The notes under the pieces were generated by a model. It was not told where the DNA came from. It did no database searches and saw nothing but the letters and a program-made list of their open reading frames with translations. Positions 17,928-27,559 of a stretch of DNA of 64,000 nt are shown one piece after another (the stretch's first letter is position 1; the number at the start of each line of letters is the position of its first letter). Both the position numbers and the translations under genes were made by a program. Source of the stretch: Micromonospora sp. WMMD1128 (GTDB lineage: Bacteria; Actinomycetota; Actinomycetes; Mycobacteriales; Micromonosporaceae); contig NZ_CP114902.1 in the NCBI RefSeq assembly GCF_027497235.1, positions 62,001 through 126,000 of the forward strand, read 5' to 3'.

Positions 17928-18532
17928 ACCACCGCCGGCTCATCCTCCTGCTCGTCCCGCTGCTGCTGGCGGCGGCGGGCTGCACCGCCACGGCCGAGGA
18001 GCCCGCCGGGCCGGCGCCGGCCACCCGGGCGGAACGCCCGTCGCCGTTCGCCGACTGCGCCCCGCTGACCGTGGCGCCGGCCTCGGCCACGCCGTCGCCG
18101 CCCGGCAAGGCCGGTGATCCGCTGCCCGACCTGACGCTCAACTGCTTCACCGGCGGGGCGCCGGTGCGGCTGCGCGAGGTGAAGGGCCCGGCCGTGCTCA
18201 ACGTCTGGGCGTCCTGGTGCCCGCCGTGCCGCAAGGAACTGCCCGCGTTCCAGCGGCTCAGCGAGCGGGCCGACGGCCGGTTCCAGGTCATCGGCGTGAA
18301 CAGCCGGGACAGCCGCGGCGGCGCGCAGTCCATCGGTGAGGACTTCGGCGTCGGCTTCCCGATGCTCGTCGACCAGGGCGACGCGTTCGAACGCGCGCTC
18401 GAACGCAGCGCGTTCCCGCTGACCGTGCTCGTCGGCGCCGACGGCCGGATCCGGCACATCGAGGGGACCGGCGCGCTCGACGACGCCCGCCTCGCCACGC
18501 TCGTCCGTACCCACCTCGGGGTGACCGTATGA
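17924..18532 (+). CDS. TlpA-like thioredoxin-fold lipoprotein
   Basis: 202 aa. A short basic N-terminus, hydrophobic run and lipobox (LLLAAAGC, C20) indicate a lipoprotein on the outer face of the membrane. The thioredoxin domain has [15 protein letters not shown] with the CxxC active site, then [12 protein letters not shown] and the cis-proline region [10 protein letters not shown]. It probably reduces or exchanges disulfides in exported proteins. It overlaps nth upstream and the NUDIX gene downstream by four bases each. Confidence 0.9.
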   Translation: MNHRRLILLLVPLLLAAAGCTATAEEPAGPAPATRAERPSPFADCAPLTVAPASATPSPPGKAGDPLPDLTLNCFTGGAPVRLREVKGPAVLNVWASWCPPCRKELPAFQRLSERADGRFQVIGVNSRDSRGGAQSIGEDFGVGFPMLVDQGDAFERALERSAFPLTVLVGADGRIRHIEGTGALDDARLATLVRTHLGVTV

Positions 18533-19221
18533 CCCGACGGCCGCCCGGATGGTTCGACCCGCTGCTGGGCCGGCTCGGCACCGCGCGGGCGGAGGACTTC
18601 ACCCGGCTCACCACGCCGGAGACCGGCGGCCGGGAGAGCGCCGTGCTGGTGCTGCTCGGCGAGGAACCCGGCGCCGGGCCGGACGTGCTCGTCCTCCAGC
18701 GCGCCGCGACCCTGCGCAACCACGCCGGCCAGCCGGCCTTCCCCGGCGGGGCGGCCGACCCGGAGGACGCCGACGCCCGGGCCACCGCGCTGCGCGAGGC
18801 GAACGAGGAGGTCGACCTCGACCCGGCAAGCGTCACCGTGCTGGCCGAGCTGCCCCGCCTCTGGATCCCGGTGAGTGACTTCGTGGTCACCCCGGTGCTC
18901 GCCTGGTGGCACGACCCGCACCCGGTGCACCCGCGCGAGCCGGCCGAGGTGGCGCACGTCGCCCGGCTGCCCGTGGCCGAGCTTGTCGACCCGGACAACC
19001 GGATGCGGGTACGCCATCCCAGCGGCTGGACCGGCCCGGCCTTCTCGGCGCGCGGCATGCTGGTCTGGGGCTTCACCGCCGGAGTGATCGACCGGCTGCT
19101 GGAGATGGGCGGCTGGGCCCGGCCCTGGCCGCGCTCCCGGGTGGTGGAGCTGCCGCCGGTCGGCGCCACGCCGGCCCCCTCGGCCGGCACCGACGCGGCC
19201 GACGAGAGCCGGGTGCGCTGA
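18529..19221 (+). CDS. NUDIX hydrolase of the CoA pyrophosphatase type
   Basis: 230 aa. RAATLRNHAGQPAFPGGAAD is the CoA-pyrophosphatase signature preceding the NUDIX box, whose core ATALREANEEVDLD gives the metal-binding glutamates (REANEE). Such enzymes split coenzyme A or its oxidised forms into 3'-phosphoadenylate and phosphopantetheine. The ATG overlaps the thioredoxin gene stop (ATGA). The homologous position in M. tuberculosis is Rv3672c. The last about 25 residues are low-complexity. Confidence 0.9.
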   Translation: MTRRPPGWFDPLLGRLGTARAEDFTRLTTPETGGRESAVLVLLGEEPGAGPDVLVLQRAATLRNHAGQPAFPGGAADPEDADARATALREANEEVDLDPASVTVLAELPRLWIPVSDFVVTPVLAWWHDPHPVHPREPAEVAHVARLPVAELVDPDNRMRVRHPSGWTGPAFSARGMLVWGFTAGVIDRLLEMGGWARPWPRSRVVELPPVGATPAPSAGTDAADESRVR

Positions 19222-19297
19222 TCACTCGCACGCATCCTCAGGTCACGTTCAGCGAGCGCTGAGCCGGCTGCGAGCCCGGTGCCCGTACCCTGGGGGC

Positions 19298-20476
19298 GTG
19301 TCCGCCGTGGATCTCGTACTGCTGCTGCTCATGCTCGTGTTCGCGATCAGCGGATACCGTCAGGGCTTCGTCATCGGTGCCCTGTCGTTCTCCGGGTTCT
19401 TCCTGGGCGCGTTGATAGGTCTCCAGGTCGGCCCGCTGATCGCCAGGCAGTTCGCGGCCAGCGGCACCCGGGTGCTGATCTCCCTGGTGGCGATCTTCGG
19501 GCTCGCCGTGCTGGGGCAGGCGCTCGCCGGTTGGCTCGGCTCCAACCTGCGCGCCGCCATCACCGGACCGACCGGGAAGAAGGTCGACGACGTCGGCGGC
19601 GCATTCATCTCGGTCATCGCAGTCATGCTCGTGGCCTGGCTGGTCGCGGTGCCGCTGGGCTCCTCGTCGGTGCCCTGGCTGGCCGCCTCGGTCAAGGACA
19701 GCGCGCTGCTCACCGTGGTGGACCGGGTGCTGCCCGACCGCGCCCAGGAGCTCTCCACGGCGTTGCGGGACACCGTCGACACCAACGGCTTCCCCGACGT
19801 GTTCAACGGCCTGGGCAGCACCAACGCCCGGCAGGTCTCCCCGCCAGACCCGGCGCTCGCCGGCTCGCAGGTGGTCGCGAACAGCAAGCGGTCCGTGGTG
19901 AAAGTGCTCGGCTCCGCGCCGAGCTGCTCCCGCCGGATCGAGGGCTCCGGCTTCGTCTACGCCGACGACCGGGTGATGACGAACGCGCACGTGGTGGCCG
20001 GCACCCGATCGGTGGCGGTGGAGCTGCGCGGGGAGCGCTACGACGGCGAGGTGGTGGTCTACGACCCGGCGCGGGACCTGGCCGTGCTCTACGTGCCCGG
20101 GCTGCCCGGACCGTCGCTGCGTTTCGCCGCCGGGGCCGCCGGCAGCGGGGCGGACGCGATCGTGCTCGGCTTCCCCCTCGACGGCCCGTACGACGCCCGG
20201 CCGGCCCGGGTCCGCGACGTCGACCGGATCACCGGGCCGGACATCTACTCCTCCGGCGACGTGACGCGGGAGATCTACACGATCCGGGCGCTGGTGCGCA
20301 GCGGCAACTCCGGCGGCCCGCTCGTCTCCTCGAACGGGCTGGTGCTCGGGGTGATCTTCGCGGCGGCCGCGGACGACCCGAACACCGGCTTCGCGGTGAC
20401 CGCGGCCGAGGCGCGGTCGGTGGCGCTGGCGGGCGCGGAGCGTACCCGGGGAGTGGCCACCGGCGACTGCACCTGA
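19298..20476 (+). CDS. marP: MarP-like membrane serine protease (CvpA-type membrane domain plus trypsin-like domain)
   Basis: 392 aa. Four hydrophobic segments in the first about 165 residues resemble CvpA. The periplasmic trypsin-like domain has H in TNAHVV, D in PARDLAVLY and S in RSGNSGGPL. Cysteines at about 210 (PSCSRR) and 391 (penultimate) match the disulfide that braces the M. tuberculosis MarP protease domain. In that organism MarP protects against acid stress by activating a peptidoglycan hydrolase; the same here is inferred. TACCCT (19286-19291) lies 6 bases before GTG 19298. Confidence 0.9.
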   Translation: MSAVDLVLLLLMLVFAISGYRQGFVIGALSFSGFFLGALIGLQVGPLIARQFAASGTRVLISLVAIFGLAVLGQALAGWLGSNLRAAITGPTGKKVDDVGGAFISVIAVMLVAWLVAVPLGSSSVPWLAASVKDSALLTVVDRVLPDRAQELSTALRDTVDTNGFPDVFNGLGSTNARQVSPPDPALAGSQVVANSKRSVVKVLGSAPSCSRRIEGSGFVYADDRVMTNAHVVAGTRSVAVELRGERYDGEVVVYDPARDLAVLYVPGLPGPSLRFAAGAAGSGADAIVLGFPLDGPYDARPARVRDVDRITGPDIYSSGDVTREIYTIRALVRSGNSGGPLVSSNGLVLGVIFAAAADDPNTGFAVTAAEARSVALAGAERTRGVATGDCT

Positions 20477-20489
20477 GCCGGCGCGGCGG

Positions 20490-21215
20490 TCAGCCGCCTG
20501 CCGGCGCGCCCGCCGGCGTCACGTCGTCGCCCGGACGGATCGGCGGCACCTTCGCCCGCCCCCAGGTGAGCGTGCGGTCGAGCACCGTCCGCGCCATGAT
20601 CGCCACGCAGGTGCCGCCGTTGACGAACGAGGCCACCACGTCACTCGGATGGTGCATGCCCCGGTACATCCGAGTGAGCGCCACGCCGACCGGGACCAGC
20701 ACCAGCAGCGTCCACCAGGTGACCTTGGCCGGCGTGCTGCGCGCCCGCAGCGCCAGCAGCAGTGCGAGGCCGACGTAGAGCGCGGTCGCCGCCGAGGTGT
20801 GCCCGGAGGGGAAGCTGGACGTCGGCGGGGAGGAGTCCATGTGCGCCACGGCCGGACGGTTCCGGTCGATGACCATGGTGGTGAAGAGGAAGATCAGGGC
20901 CTGCGCGATCACCGCCGCGCAGAGGAAGATCGGCTCCCGCCAGCGGTGCAGCACCAGCCGCAGCACCAACGCGGCCAGCACCGTCACCACGACGATCATC
21001 TGGGTGCTGGCCAACGTGCTGAAGACGAGCGAGACGTCGTTCCACCCCGGACTCCGGTCGCCCGCGAACTCCCGGTTGACCGCGTCCTCCACGGTGAACG
21101 GCCAGGTGTGCGTGAGCACCCGGGTGACCAGCAGGCCCAGGCCCACCATGGCGGCGAAGAGCAGGGCCACCGGCAGCAGGACGCGCCGGGCGATCTGGAC
21201 CGCGACATCGGACAT
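20490..21215 (-). CDS. PAP2-family membrane phosphatase
   Basis: 241 aa, five to six hydrophobic segments. Motif 2 (SSFPSGHTSAAT) and motif 3 (TRMYRGMHHPSD) of the acid-phosphatase superfamily are intact. Motif 1 is weaker: DRNRP is there, but the usual upstream lysine is absent. It probably dephosphorylates a lipid phosphate or polyprenyl pyrophosphate on the outer face. It is followed upstream by a second family member, perhaps an old duplication, though the two are only similar at the motifs. It converges with marP. Confidence 0.87.
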   Translation of the reverse strand: MSDVAVQIARRVLLPVALLFAAMVGLGLLVTRVLTHTWPFTVEDAVNREFAGDRSPGWNDVSLVFSTLASTQMIVVVTVLAALVLRLVLHRWREPIFLCAAVIAQALIFLFTTMVIDRNRPAVAHMDSSPPTSSFPSGHTSAATALYVGLALLLALRARSTPAKVTWWTLLVLVPVGVALTRMYRGMHHPSDVVASFVNGGTCVAIMARTVLDRTLTWGRAKVPPIRPGDDVTPAGAPAGG

Positions 21216-21245
21216 GAGCCGCCCTTTACCCCGCCGGACCTCCTG

Positions 21246-22037
21246 TTACGCCCATCTATCCTCGGAACCCGGCTCGACCACCTCGGGTTCCACCCCCTCC
21301 TGCAGCGGCCGGACCGGCCGGTGCCCGGCGCCGGGCCGCCAGGTGGTGAAACCGGCCGCGGTGGCGGCCACCACGGCCGCACCGAGCACCCAGCCGCCCA
21401 CCACGTCGCTGGTCCAGTGCACGCCCAACGCGATCCGGCTCAGCCCGGTCACCACCGTGAGCAGCGCCGCCGCGGTCCACAACGCGACCCGCCCGGCCCC
21501 GCCGCGGGCGAACGGCAGGAAGACCAGCAGCAGCACCCCGGCGGCCAGCGCCGCGGTCAGCGCGTGCCCGGACGGGAAGGAGTAACCGGCGGCCCGGGCC
21601 ACCGGCTCCAGCAGATCCGGCCGGTCCCGGCCGACGAGCAGTTTGAGCAGCGCGCCGAGCAGGCCACCGGCCACCATCGTGGCCACCACCCAGACCGCCA
21701 GCCGGCGTGCCCCGCGCCGCAGCAGCCAGATCACCACCACCGCGGCGGCCACCCGCAGCGGGCCGGGCCCGAAGACGTGCGTCCACACGGTCATCGCCCG
21801 CACCCAGGCCGGATGACCCACCGCGTAGCCGTGGAACGCGTCGGTGACCGCCGCGTCCAGCCGGAGCAGCGGCGGCCAGGCACCGAGCACCAGCAGCGCC
21901 AGCAGGGCGAACGGCACCAGCACCAGGATCGCCGCGACGGCGGCCAGGGTGAGCCGGAGACCCAGCGACCGGTCGGGGTCGAGGCGGCGGCTCCGCCAGG
22001 ACCGGTCGCGGGTGAACGTCGAGCCGGAGCTGTTCAT
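21246..22037 (-). CDS. PAP2-family membrane phosphatase
   Basis: 263 aa. All three PAP2 motifs are present: KLLVGRDRP, SFPSGHALTA and SRIALGVHWTSDVVGG. Five to six transmembrane helices are visible, with a basic N-terminus and an acidic, proline-containing tail. Likely a lipid phosphate or undecaprenyl-pyrophosphate phosphatase. It lies between the other PAP2 gene (30-base gap) and the mycosin gene (52-base gap), all on the minus strand, so the four genes from eccC may form one transcript. Confidence 0.9.
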   Translation of the reverse strand: MNSSGSTFTRDRSWRSRRLDPDRSLGLRLTLAAVAAILVLVPFALLALLVLGAWPPLLRLDAAVTDAFHGYAVGHPAWVRAMTVWTHVFGPGPLRVAAAVVVIWLLRRGARRLAVWVVATMVAGGLLGALLKLLVGRDRPDLLEPVARAAGYSFPSGHALTAALAAGVLLLVFLPFARGGAGRVALWTAAALLTVVTGLSRIALGVHWTSDVVGGWVLGAAVVAATAAGFTTWRPGAGHRPVRPLQEGVEPEVVEPGSEDRWA

Positions 22038-22089
22038 GCGATGGTCACTACCCCGCTCGGCGCGTGGTCAGACCGGTGGCGGTCGCCGG

Positions 22090-23445
22090 TCAGCGACGGG
22101 CCCGCCGGAACCGGCGCACCATCAACGCGGTGCCGGTGACAAGCGCGACGAACAGGGCCAGCCCGGACCACAGCCGCTCCGGCGTGGAACGGTCGGCCTG
22201 CCCCGCCGGGCGGGCCGCCCACCCCGCCGGCTGCGAGCGGCCGAGCGGGTCGCCGCCCTGCCCCGCCGCCGCGGCCCGGGTGTCCGGGTCCGCACCCGGC
22301 GCGGGCCCGAAGCCCACCACGCCCGGCGAGGCGTTGTCGTCGAGCGGGTTGTGCCCCACCGCCGCCACGTCGGCGGTGAGCGCCGCCACCGGGTCGACCA
22401 TGCCGTAGCCGAACCGGTCGTCCCGGCCGGTCGGGCCGAGATCCCGGGCGGTGCGGATCAGCCGGTTGACCACGTCGCCGGCCGACATCCGTGGATACCG
22501 CGCGCGGACCAGGGCGGCCGTGGCGGCGACAAGCGGCGCGGCGAAGCTCGTGCCCTGCACCCGCCAGTAGCCACCCTGCGAACGGGCGCCGTAGAGAGCG
22601 GTGGCCGGTGCGCTGAGGATGGTCTCGCGGCCGGTGATCGCGCCGGACCAGAGGTGCTCGCTGTTGCGATCCAGGCCGGTGACCGCCAGCACGCCCGGCT
22701 CCCGGGCCGGATACCAGACCTTCGTGGTGGTCGAGGTGGCCAGGTTGCCGGTGCACGCCACCACCACCACGTCCCGGGCGAAGGCGTAGTCGAGCGCGGC
22801 GGCCAGGGCCGGGCTGTCTCCGCCGCCGCCCAACGACAGGTTGACCACGCGGGCGCCGTTGTCGACCGCCCAGCGCACCGCCTTCGCGATGATCAAAGCG
22901 TCGTCGTACCGGTTCTCGGCGTCCAGCACCCGGATCGGGAGGATCTTCGCGTCCGGCGCCAGCCCCACCACGCCACGGTCGTCGTCGGCCCGGCCGGCGA
23001 TCAACCCGGCCACCGTGGTGCCGTGCCCGACCGGATCCGGCTCGTCCGTGCCGCCCGGCGAGACCATGTCGAGGCCGGGCAGCACCTGCCCGGCCAGGTC
23101 CGGGTGGGACGCGTCCACCCCGGAGTCGATCACTGCGACCACCACGCCGCGACCGGTCGACGTCTTCCAGGCGGTCTTCGCCCGCAGCTCCGCCAACTGC
23201 CACTGCTCGTCGCGGACCTGGTCCGCCCGGAACACGAGCCGCGGAGTCGCCCAGGAGGGCGGCCGGGTGGCGACGGAGGCGGCCGGCGCGGCGTACGCCG
23301 GCGGAACCAGCGGACCGGCCGTGACGGCCAGCCCCGCCGCGGCGGCGAGCAGTGCCCGCCCGGCGAGACGCCGGGGCGGCACGCCGGGAAGTCCCTGCCG
23401 GTCCCTGGTCACAGTCCCCCAGCCATTCCGTCGCTCCCGAAACAT
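22090..23445 (-). CDS. mycP: Mycosin: type VII secretion-associated subtilisin-like protease
   Basis: 451 aa. A signal peptide (hydrophobic run ending AYAAPA), then the S8 triad: D in VIDSGVD, H in VGHGTTVAG, S in QGTSFAAP. A C-terminal transmembrane helix is followed by a basic tail, the mycosin layout. Mycosins cap the periplasmic side of the type VII secretion channel and process some substrates. It is immediately downstream of eccC. ATG 23445 is used; TAATCT lies 9 bases upstream, and a GTG a dozen codons inside is an alternative. Confidence 0.9.
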   Translation of the reverse strand: MFRERRNGWGTVTRDRQGLPGVPPRRLAGRALLAAAAGLAVTAGPLVPPAYAAPAASVATRPPSWATPRLVFRADQVRDEQWQLAELRAKTAWKTSTGRGVVVAVIDSGVDASHPDLAGQVLPGLDMVSPGGTDEPDPVGHGTTVAGLIAGRADDDRGVVGLAPDAKILPIRVLDAENRYDDALIIAKAVRWAVDNGARVVNLSLGGGGDSPALAAALDYAFARDVVVVACTGNLATSTTTKVWYPAREPGVLAVTGLDRNSEHLWSGAITGRETILSAPATALYGARSQGGYWRVQGTSFAAPLVAATAALVRARYPRMSAGDVVNRLIRTARDLGPTGRDDRFGYGMVDPVAALTADVAAVGHNPLDDNASPGVVGFGPAPGADPDTRAAAAGQGGDPLGRSQPAGWAARPAGQADRSTPERLWSGLALFVALVTGTALMVRRFRRARR

Positions 23446-23501
23446 GCTGCTCGGAGATTACCGGTTGTCCCGGCCGTCACGGGGCACTTCCGCGCGTCCG
23501 G

Positions 23502-26500
23502 TCACCCGGGCGGGAGATGAGCCAACTGCACCAGACGTACGCCCTCACGGCGGGTGACCAGACGGGCCCGGCCCGGCGGCAGTGGCCCGGCCTTCACCTG
23601 CCCGACGAGCGGACCCTCCTCCGGGCCGCCCGACATCACCAGCCCGGCCGTGGACAACTCCCGCAGCCGCTGGATGATCGGTTCGTACGCGGTCCGCCCG
23701 GCCCCGCCGGAACGCCGTGCCAGCACCAGGTGCAGCCCGACGTCCCGGGCATGCGGAAGGTGCTCCTCCAACGCCCGCAACGGGTTCGTCGGCCCGCCGG
23801 CCACCAGGTCGTAGTCGTCGACGAGCACGAACAACTCCGGCCCGGTCCACCACGACCGGCTGCGCAACTCGGCCGGAGTCACCCCGGGCCCCGGCTGCCG
23901 CCCCTGGAGATAACCGACCGCCGACTCGATCAGCTCGGTGGTGTGCGGGGCGGCGGTGCCATACCCGATGAGGTGGGCCGTCTCGATCGCGCCCATCAGG
24001 CTGCGCCGGTAGTCGACCAGGATCACCCGGGCCTGCTCCGGGGCGAACCGACCGACGATCGAGGTGGCGAGCGCGCGCAGGAACGAGGACTTGCCGCACT
24101 CGGCGTCGCCGAAGACCACGAAGTTCGGCTCGGTGGCGAAGTCCAGCACCACCGGGGCCAGGTCGGCCTCGGCCACCCCGATCGGGAAGGCCAGGCCGGT
24201 GGTCCCGGTCTGGTCCAGCTCGGCGTACGGCAGCACCGGCGGGAGCAGCCGTACCCGGGGCGCGGCCGGGCCGGTCCACGCCTGCGCGACGGACGTGACC
24301 AGGTCACCGGTCTCGGCGCCCAAGGCGGTCACCCGGGGCTGCGCGGTGAGGAAGTGCAGCCCACCGGCGGTGATCCCGCGCCCCGGCCGCTCCTCCGGCA
24401 CGGTCGCCGCCAGCGCGCGCTTGACCACCACCGAGTCGGCCGGGTCGCCGAGGCGCAGCTCCAGCCGGGACCCGAACAGGTCCCGGATCGCCGGCCGGAA
24501 GTCCGACCAGCGCAGCGCGCTCGCCACCACGTGCACCCCGTACGCCAGCCCCCGGGTGGCCAGCTCGGTGACGAGCGGCTCCAGGTCCTCGTACTCACCA
24601 CGCAGCGTGTTCCAGCCGTCCACGACCAGGAACACGTCCCCGAACGGGTCGGCCCCGGCCGGTCCGCCCGCCGGCGTGGCGGCCCGCCGCCGGCGCCAGG
24701 CGGCCATCGACTCCACCCCCGCCTCGGTGAACCGCCGCTCCCGCTCGGTGAGCAGGTTGGCGACCTCGCCGACGGTGCGACGGACCGCGGTGCCGTCGGT
24801 CCGGCCGCTGACGCCGCCGACGTGCGGCAGGTCGCGCAGTGCGCCGAGCGTCCCGCCGCCGAAGTCGAGGCAATAGACCTGCACCTCGGTCGGGGTGTGG
24901 GTGAGCGCCAACGCGCAGACGAGCGTGCGCAGCAGCGCCGACCGGCCGCTGCGGGTGGTGCCGACCACCGCGACGTGTCCGGCCGCACCGTCCAGGGCCA
25001 GCCAGAACAGGTCCCGCCGCTGCTCGAAGGGCTTGTCCACCACGGCCACCGGCACCTGCAACGCGCCGTGCAGCTCGGGATTGGCCACGGTCAGCCCGCG
25101 GGTCGGATCGACGCCGACCGGGCCGAGCAGCTCGTCCAGCGTGGGTGCGGCGTCCAGCGGGGGCAGCCACACCTGGTGGGCCGGGGGACCCTGCCCGGCC
25201 AGCCGGCCCACGAGCAGGTCGAGCAGTGTCTCCCCGCCCTCCTCCTCGGCCGTGAGGGCGGCCGGCTCGGCCGGCTCGGGCACCGGCGTCAGGTGGGTGG
25301 AGAACGCGAGCACCCGCGCCTCGCCGGCGCCGGCGCCGCCCGCCGGGCCGGTGCGCCGGCGGACCGCCCCGGAGACGTACGCGGCTTTGAACCGGACCAG
25401 CGGATCGGTGCCGGAACGCAGGTAGCCGTGCCCGGGCGTGCGGGGCAGCTCGTGCGCGTCCGGCACGCCGAGCACCGTCCGGGACTCCAGCGCCGAGAAC
25501 GTGCGCAACCCGATCCGGTACGACAGGTGGGTGTCCAGCCCGCGCAGCCGTCCCTCCTCCAGCCGCTGGCTGGCCAGCAGCAGGTGCACGCCGAGCGACC
25601 GGCCCAGCCGGCCGATCTGCACGAACAGGTCGATGAAGTCGGGCTTGGCGGAGAGCAGCTCGGAGAACTCGTCGCAGATCAGCAGCAGCGACGGCAGCGG
25701 GGCCAGCGGGCTGCCGGCCGCGCGCGCCCGCTCGTAGTCGCGCACGCTCGCGAAGTTGCCGGCCCGGCGCAGCAGCTCCTGACGACGCATCAGCTCCCCG
25801 TTGATCGCGTCGACCATCCGGTCGACCAGGGGTAGCGCGTCGGCCAGGTTGGTGATCACGGCGGCGGTGTGCGGCAACCGCTCGAACGGCGCGAAGGTGG
25901 CACCGCCCTTGAAGTCGACGAGCACGAAGTTGAGCTGCTCCGAGCCGTGCGTGGCGGCCAGACCGAGCACGAGCGTGCGGAGCAGCTCCGACTTGCCCGA
26001 CCCGGTGGCCCCGATCAGCAGTCCGTGCGGGCCCATGCCGTCGAGCGCCGACTCCTTCAGGTCAAGGTCGATCGCCCCGCCGTCCGCGCCCACCCCGATC
26101 GGCACCCGCAGCCGGTCGCGGGCGGCGCGGGGCGCCCAGCCCTGCTCGGCGGTGAAGCCCTCCGGGTCGCCGAGGCCGAGCAGCTCCGGCAGGCCCGGCT
26201 CGGCGCCAGGTGCCGCGGCCGGTCCACGTGCCGCACCGGCCAGCCGCAGCGGCGCGAGCCGCCGGGCCACCGCCTCCGCGTCCGCCGGCGCCAGCGTGTC
26301 CGCGGCGCCGACCTCGGCGTGCCCCTCCGCGGAGTGCGAGTGCAGCCGGCCGTCGACCACGTCGAGCAGCAGGGCGTACCGGTCGAGCAGCCGGGGCGGC
26401 GGGGTGTCCAGGTCGAGCACGGTGACCGCGTCGATGCCGCCGTCGCCGGCCAGGTCGGCGGCCCCGGTCAGGTCGCCGCCGTCGAGCACCACCACCACGT

Positions 26501-27458
26501 GCGGCCCGTCGGTGGCCGGGCCGTGCGGGCTGAACCGGGACCGGCTGCCGAGCACGTCGTCGAGGAGCCGTTCCAGGTCGGCGGCGGCGCTGGTGACCAG
26601 GCGCACCGGACCGAGCGCGTCGGTGCGCGCCGGGTGGTGGGCGTGCGGCAGCCACTTCACCCACTCCCAGCGGTCCCGGCGTTCCGGCCCGGCGCAGACC
26701 GCGACCAGCATCTCGTCCGGGGCGTGGAAGACGGCGAGCTGGGTGAGCACCGCCCGGGCCAGCGCCTGCGCGGCCGGCGAGCCGGCGCCGCGTACCGCGC
26801 CGGCCGGACCGCGCACGAAGACCCGGGCGAAGCTGCGCAGCGACAGCGCCACCGGCAGGTCCGGCACCACCGAGTACGCGTCCAGGAAGCGCCGCAACGC
26901 CCCGGCGGTCATCGGCTCCAGCTCCTCCAGCGGGCGGGTGACCGGCGGGACCAGCGGGGTGGCGAGCGTCTGCGGCCCGACGCCCACGCGGACCACGGCG
27001 AAGTCCGGGTCGCCCGGCCGGCGCTCCCACACCCGGTGGCTGTCCACCGTGGACCAGAGTCGCCCCGGCTCCGGATGGCGGTAGGAGAGCCCGGCCCGTT
27101 GCGCGCCGGCGGTCTCCCGGACCCGGCTGCGCAGCGTGGCCAGGTGCCGCAGGTATTCCCGGCGGGCGCCCATCAGCTCGGACTTCTTCGGGCCGGCACT
27201 GCCCCAGGTGGTGACGAGCATCGCCAGCGAGGAGAGCCCGAACATCCCGCCCACCACGTACGAGTAGGCGCCGCCGCCCCGGCCGAACATCATCGCCATG
27301 GCCACCGTCCCGCCGAGCATCGGCAGCACCAGCAGCGCCTGCTGCCAGCGCCCGCCGGCCGCGGTGGGGATCTCCGGCGGCGCCTCGACGGGCAGCTCGC
27401 CGACCGGGATCTCCGGGGCCGGACGGCGCGGTGGCCGCTTGATGACGACAGTGGACAC
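23502..27458 (-). CDS. eccC: Type VII secretion FtsK/SpoIIIE-type ATPase EccC
   Basis: 1318 aa, a full EccC with both halves in one chain. Two N-terminal transmembrane helices (LLVLPMLGGTVAMAMMF; YVVGGMFGLSSLAML) precede three ATPase domains. Walker A of domain 1 is intact (GATGSGKSE, about residue 484), domain 2 is degenerate (GTTRSGRS, about 834) and domain 3 is GDAECGKSS (about 1119). This matches known EccC, where domain 1 drives export and the others bind substrate. Start GTG 27458 has GGGAGG 4 bases before it; the ATG 12 bases up is an alternative. It is divergent from eccD. Confidence 0.93.
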   Translation of the reverse strand: MSTVVIKRPPRRPAPEIPVGELPVEAPPEIPTAAGGRWQQALLVLPMLGGTVAMAMMFGRGGGAYSYVVGGMFGLSSLAMLVTTWGSAGPKKSELMGARREYLRHLATLRSRVRETAGAQRAGLSYRHPEPGRLWSTVDSHRVWERRPGDPDFAVVRVGVGPQTLATPLVPPVTRPLEELEPMTAGALRRFLDAYSVVPDLPVALSLRSFARVFVRGPAGAVRGAGSPAAQALARAVLTQLAVFHAPDEMLVAVCAGPERRDRWEWVKWLPHAHHPARTDALGPVRLVTSAAADLERLLDDVLGSRSRFSPHGPATDGPHVVVVLDGGDLTGAADLAGDGGIDAVTVLDLDTPPPRLLDRYALLLDVVDGRLHSHSAEGHAEVGAADTLAPADAEAVARRLAPLRLAGAARGPAAAPGAEPGLPELLGLGDPEGFTAEQGWAPRAARDRLRVPIGVGADGGAIDLDLKESALDGMGPHGLLIGATGSGKSELLRTLVLGLAATHGSEQLNFVLVDFKGGATFAPFERLPHTAAVITNLADALPLVDRMVDAINGELMRRQELLRRAGNFASVRDYERARAAGSPLAPLPSLLLICDEFSELLSAKPDFIDLFVQIGRLGRSLGVHLLLASQRLEEGRLRGLDTHLSYRIGLRTFSALESRTVLGVPDAHELPRTPGHGYLRSGTDPLVRFKAAYVSGAVRRRTGPAGGAGAGEARVLAFSTHLTPVPEPAEPAALTAEEEGGETLLDLLVGRLAGQGPPAHQVWLPPLDAAPTLDELLGPVGVDPTRGLTVANPELHGALQVPVAVVDKPFEQRRDLFWLALDGAAGHVAVVGTTRSGRSALLRTLVCALALTHTPTEVQVYCLDFGGGTLGALRDLPHVGGVSGRTDGTAVRRTVGEVANLLTERERRFTEAGVESMAAWRRRRAATPAGGPAGADPFGDVFLVVDGWNTLRGEYEDLEPLVTELATRGLAYGVHVVASALRWSDFRPAIRDLFGSRLELRLGDPADSVVVKRALAATVPEERPGRGITAGGLHFLTAQPRVTALGAETGDLVTSVAQAWTGPAAPRVRLLPPVLPYAELDQTGTTGLAFPIGVAEADLAPVVLDFATEPNFVVFGDAECGKSSFLRALATSIVGRFAPEQARVILVDYRRSLMGAIETAHLIGYGTAAPHTTELIESAVGYLQGRQPGPGVTPAELRSRSWWTGPELFVLVDDYDLVAGGPTNPLRALEEHLPHARDVGLHLVLARRSGGAGRTAYEPIIQRLRELSTAGLVMSGGPEEGPLVGQVKAGPLPPGRARLVTRREGVRLVQLAHLPPG

Positions 27459-27559
27459 GCAGCCTCCCATGGCTCTCGGTAACCCGAGCCTGGCTCATAG
27501 TAGGTAAAGTCCTCTCGTCCGTCAGCCCACCGATCCGGCTCGATGATGGAGATACGTCG

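Noticed and set aside
20490..22037. Recent tandem duplication of the two PAP2 genes
   Set aside because: Apart from the catalytic motifs the two sequences differ in length, motif 1 and surrounding helices, so they are not a recent duplicate.
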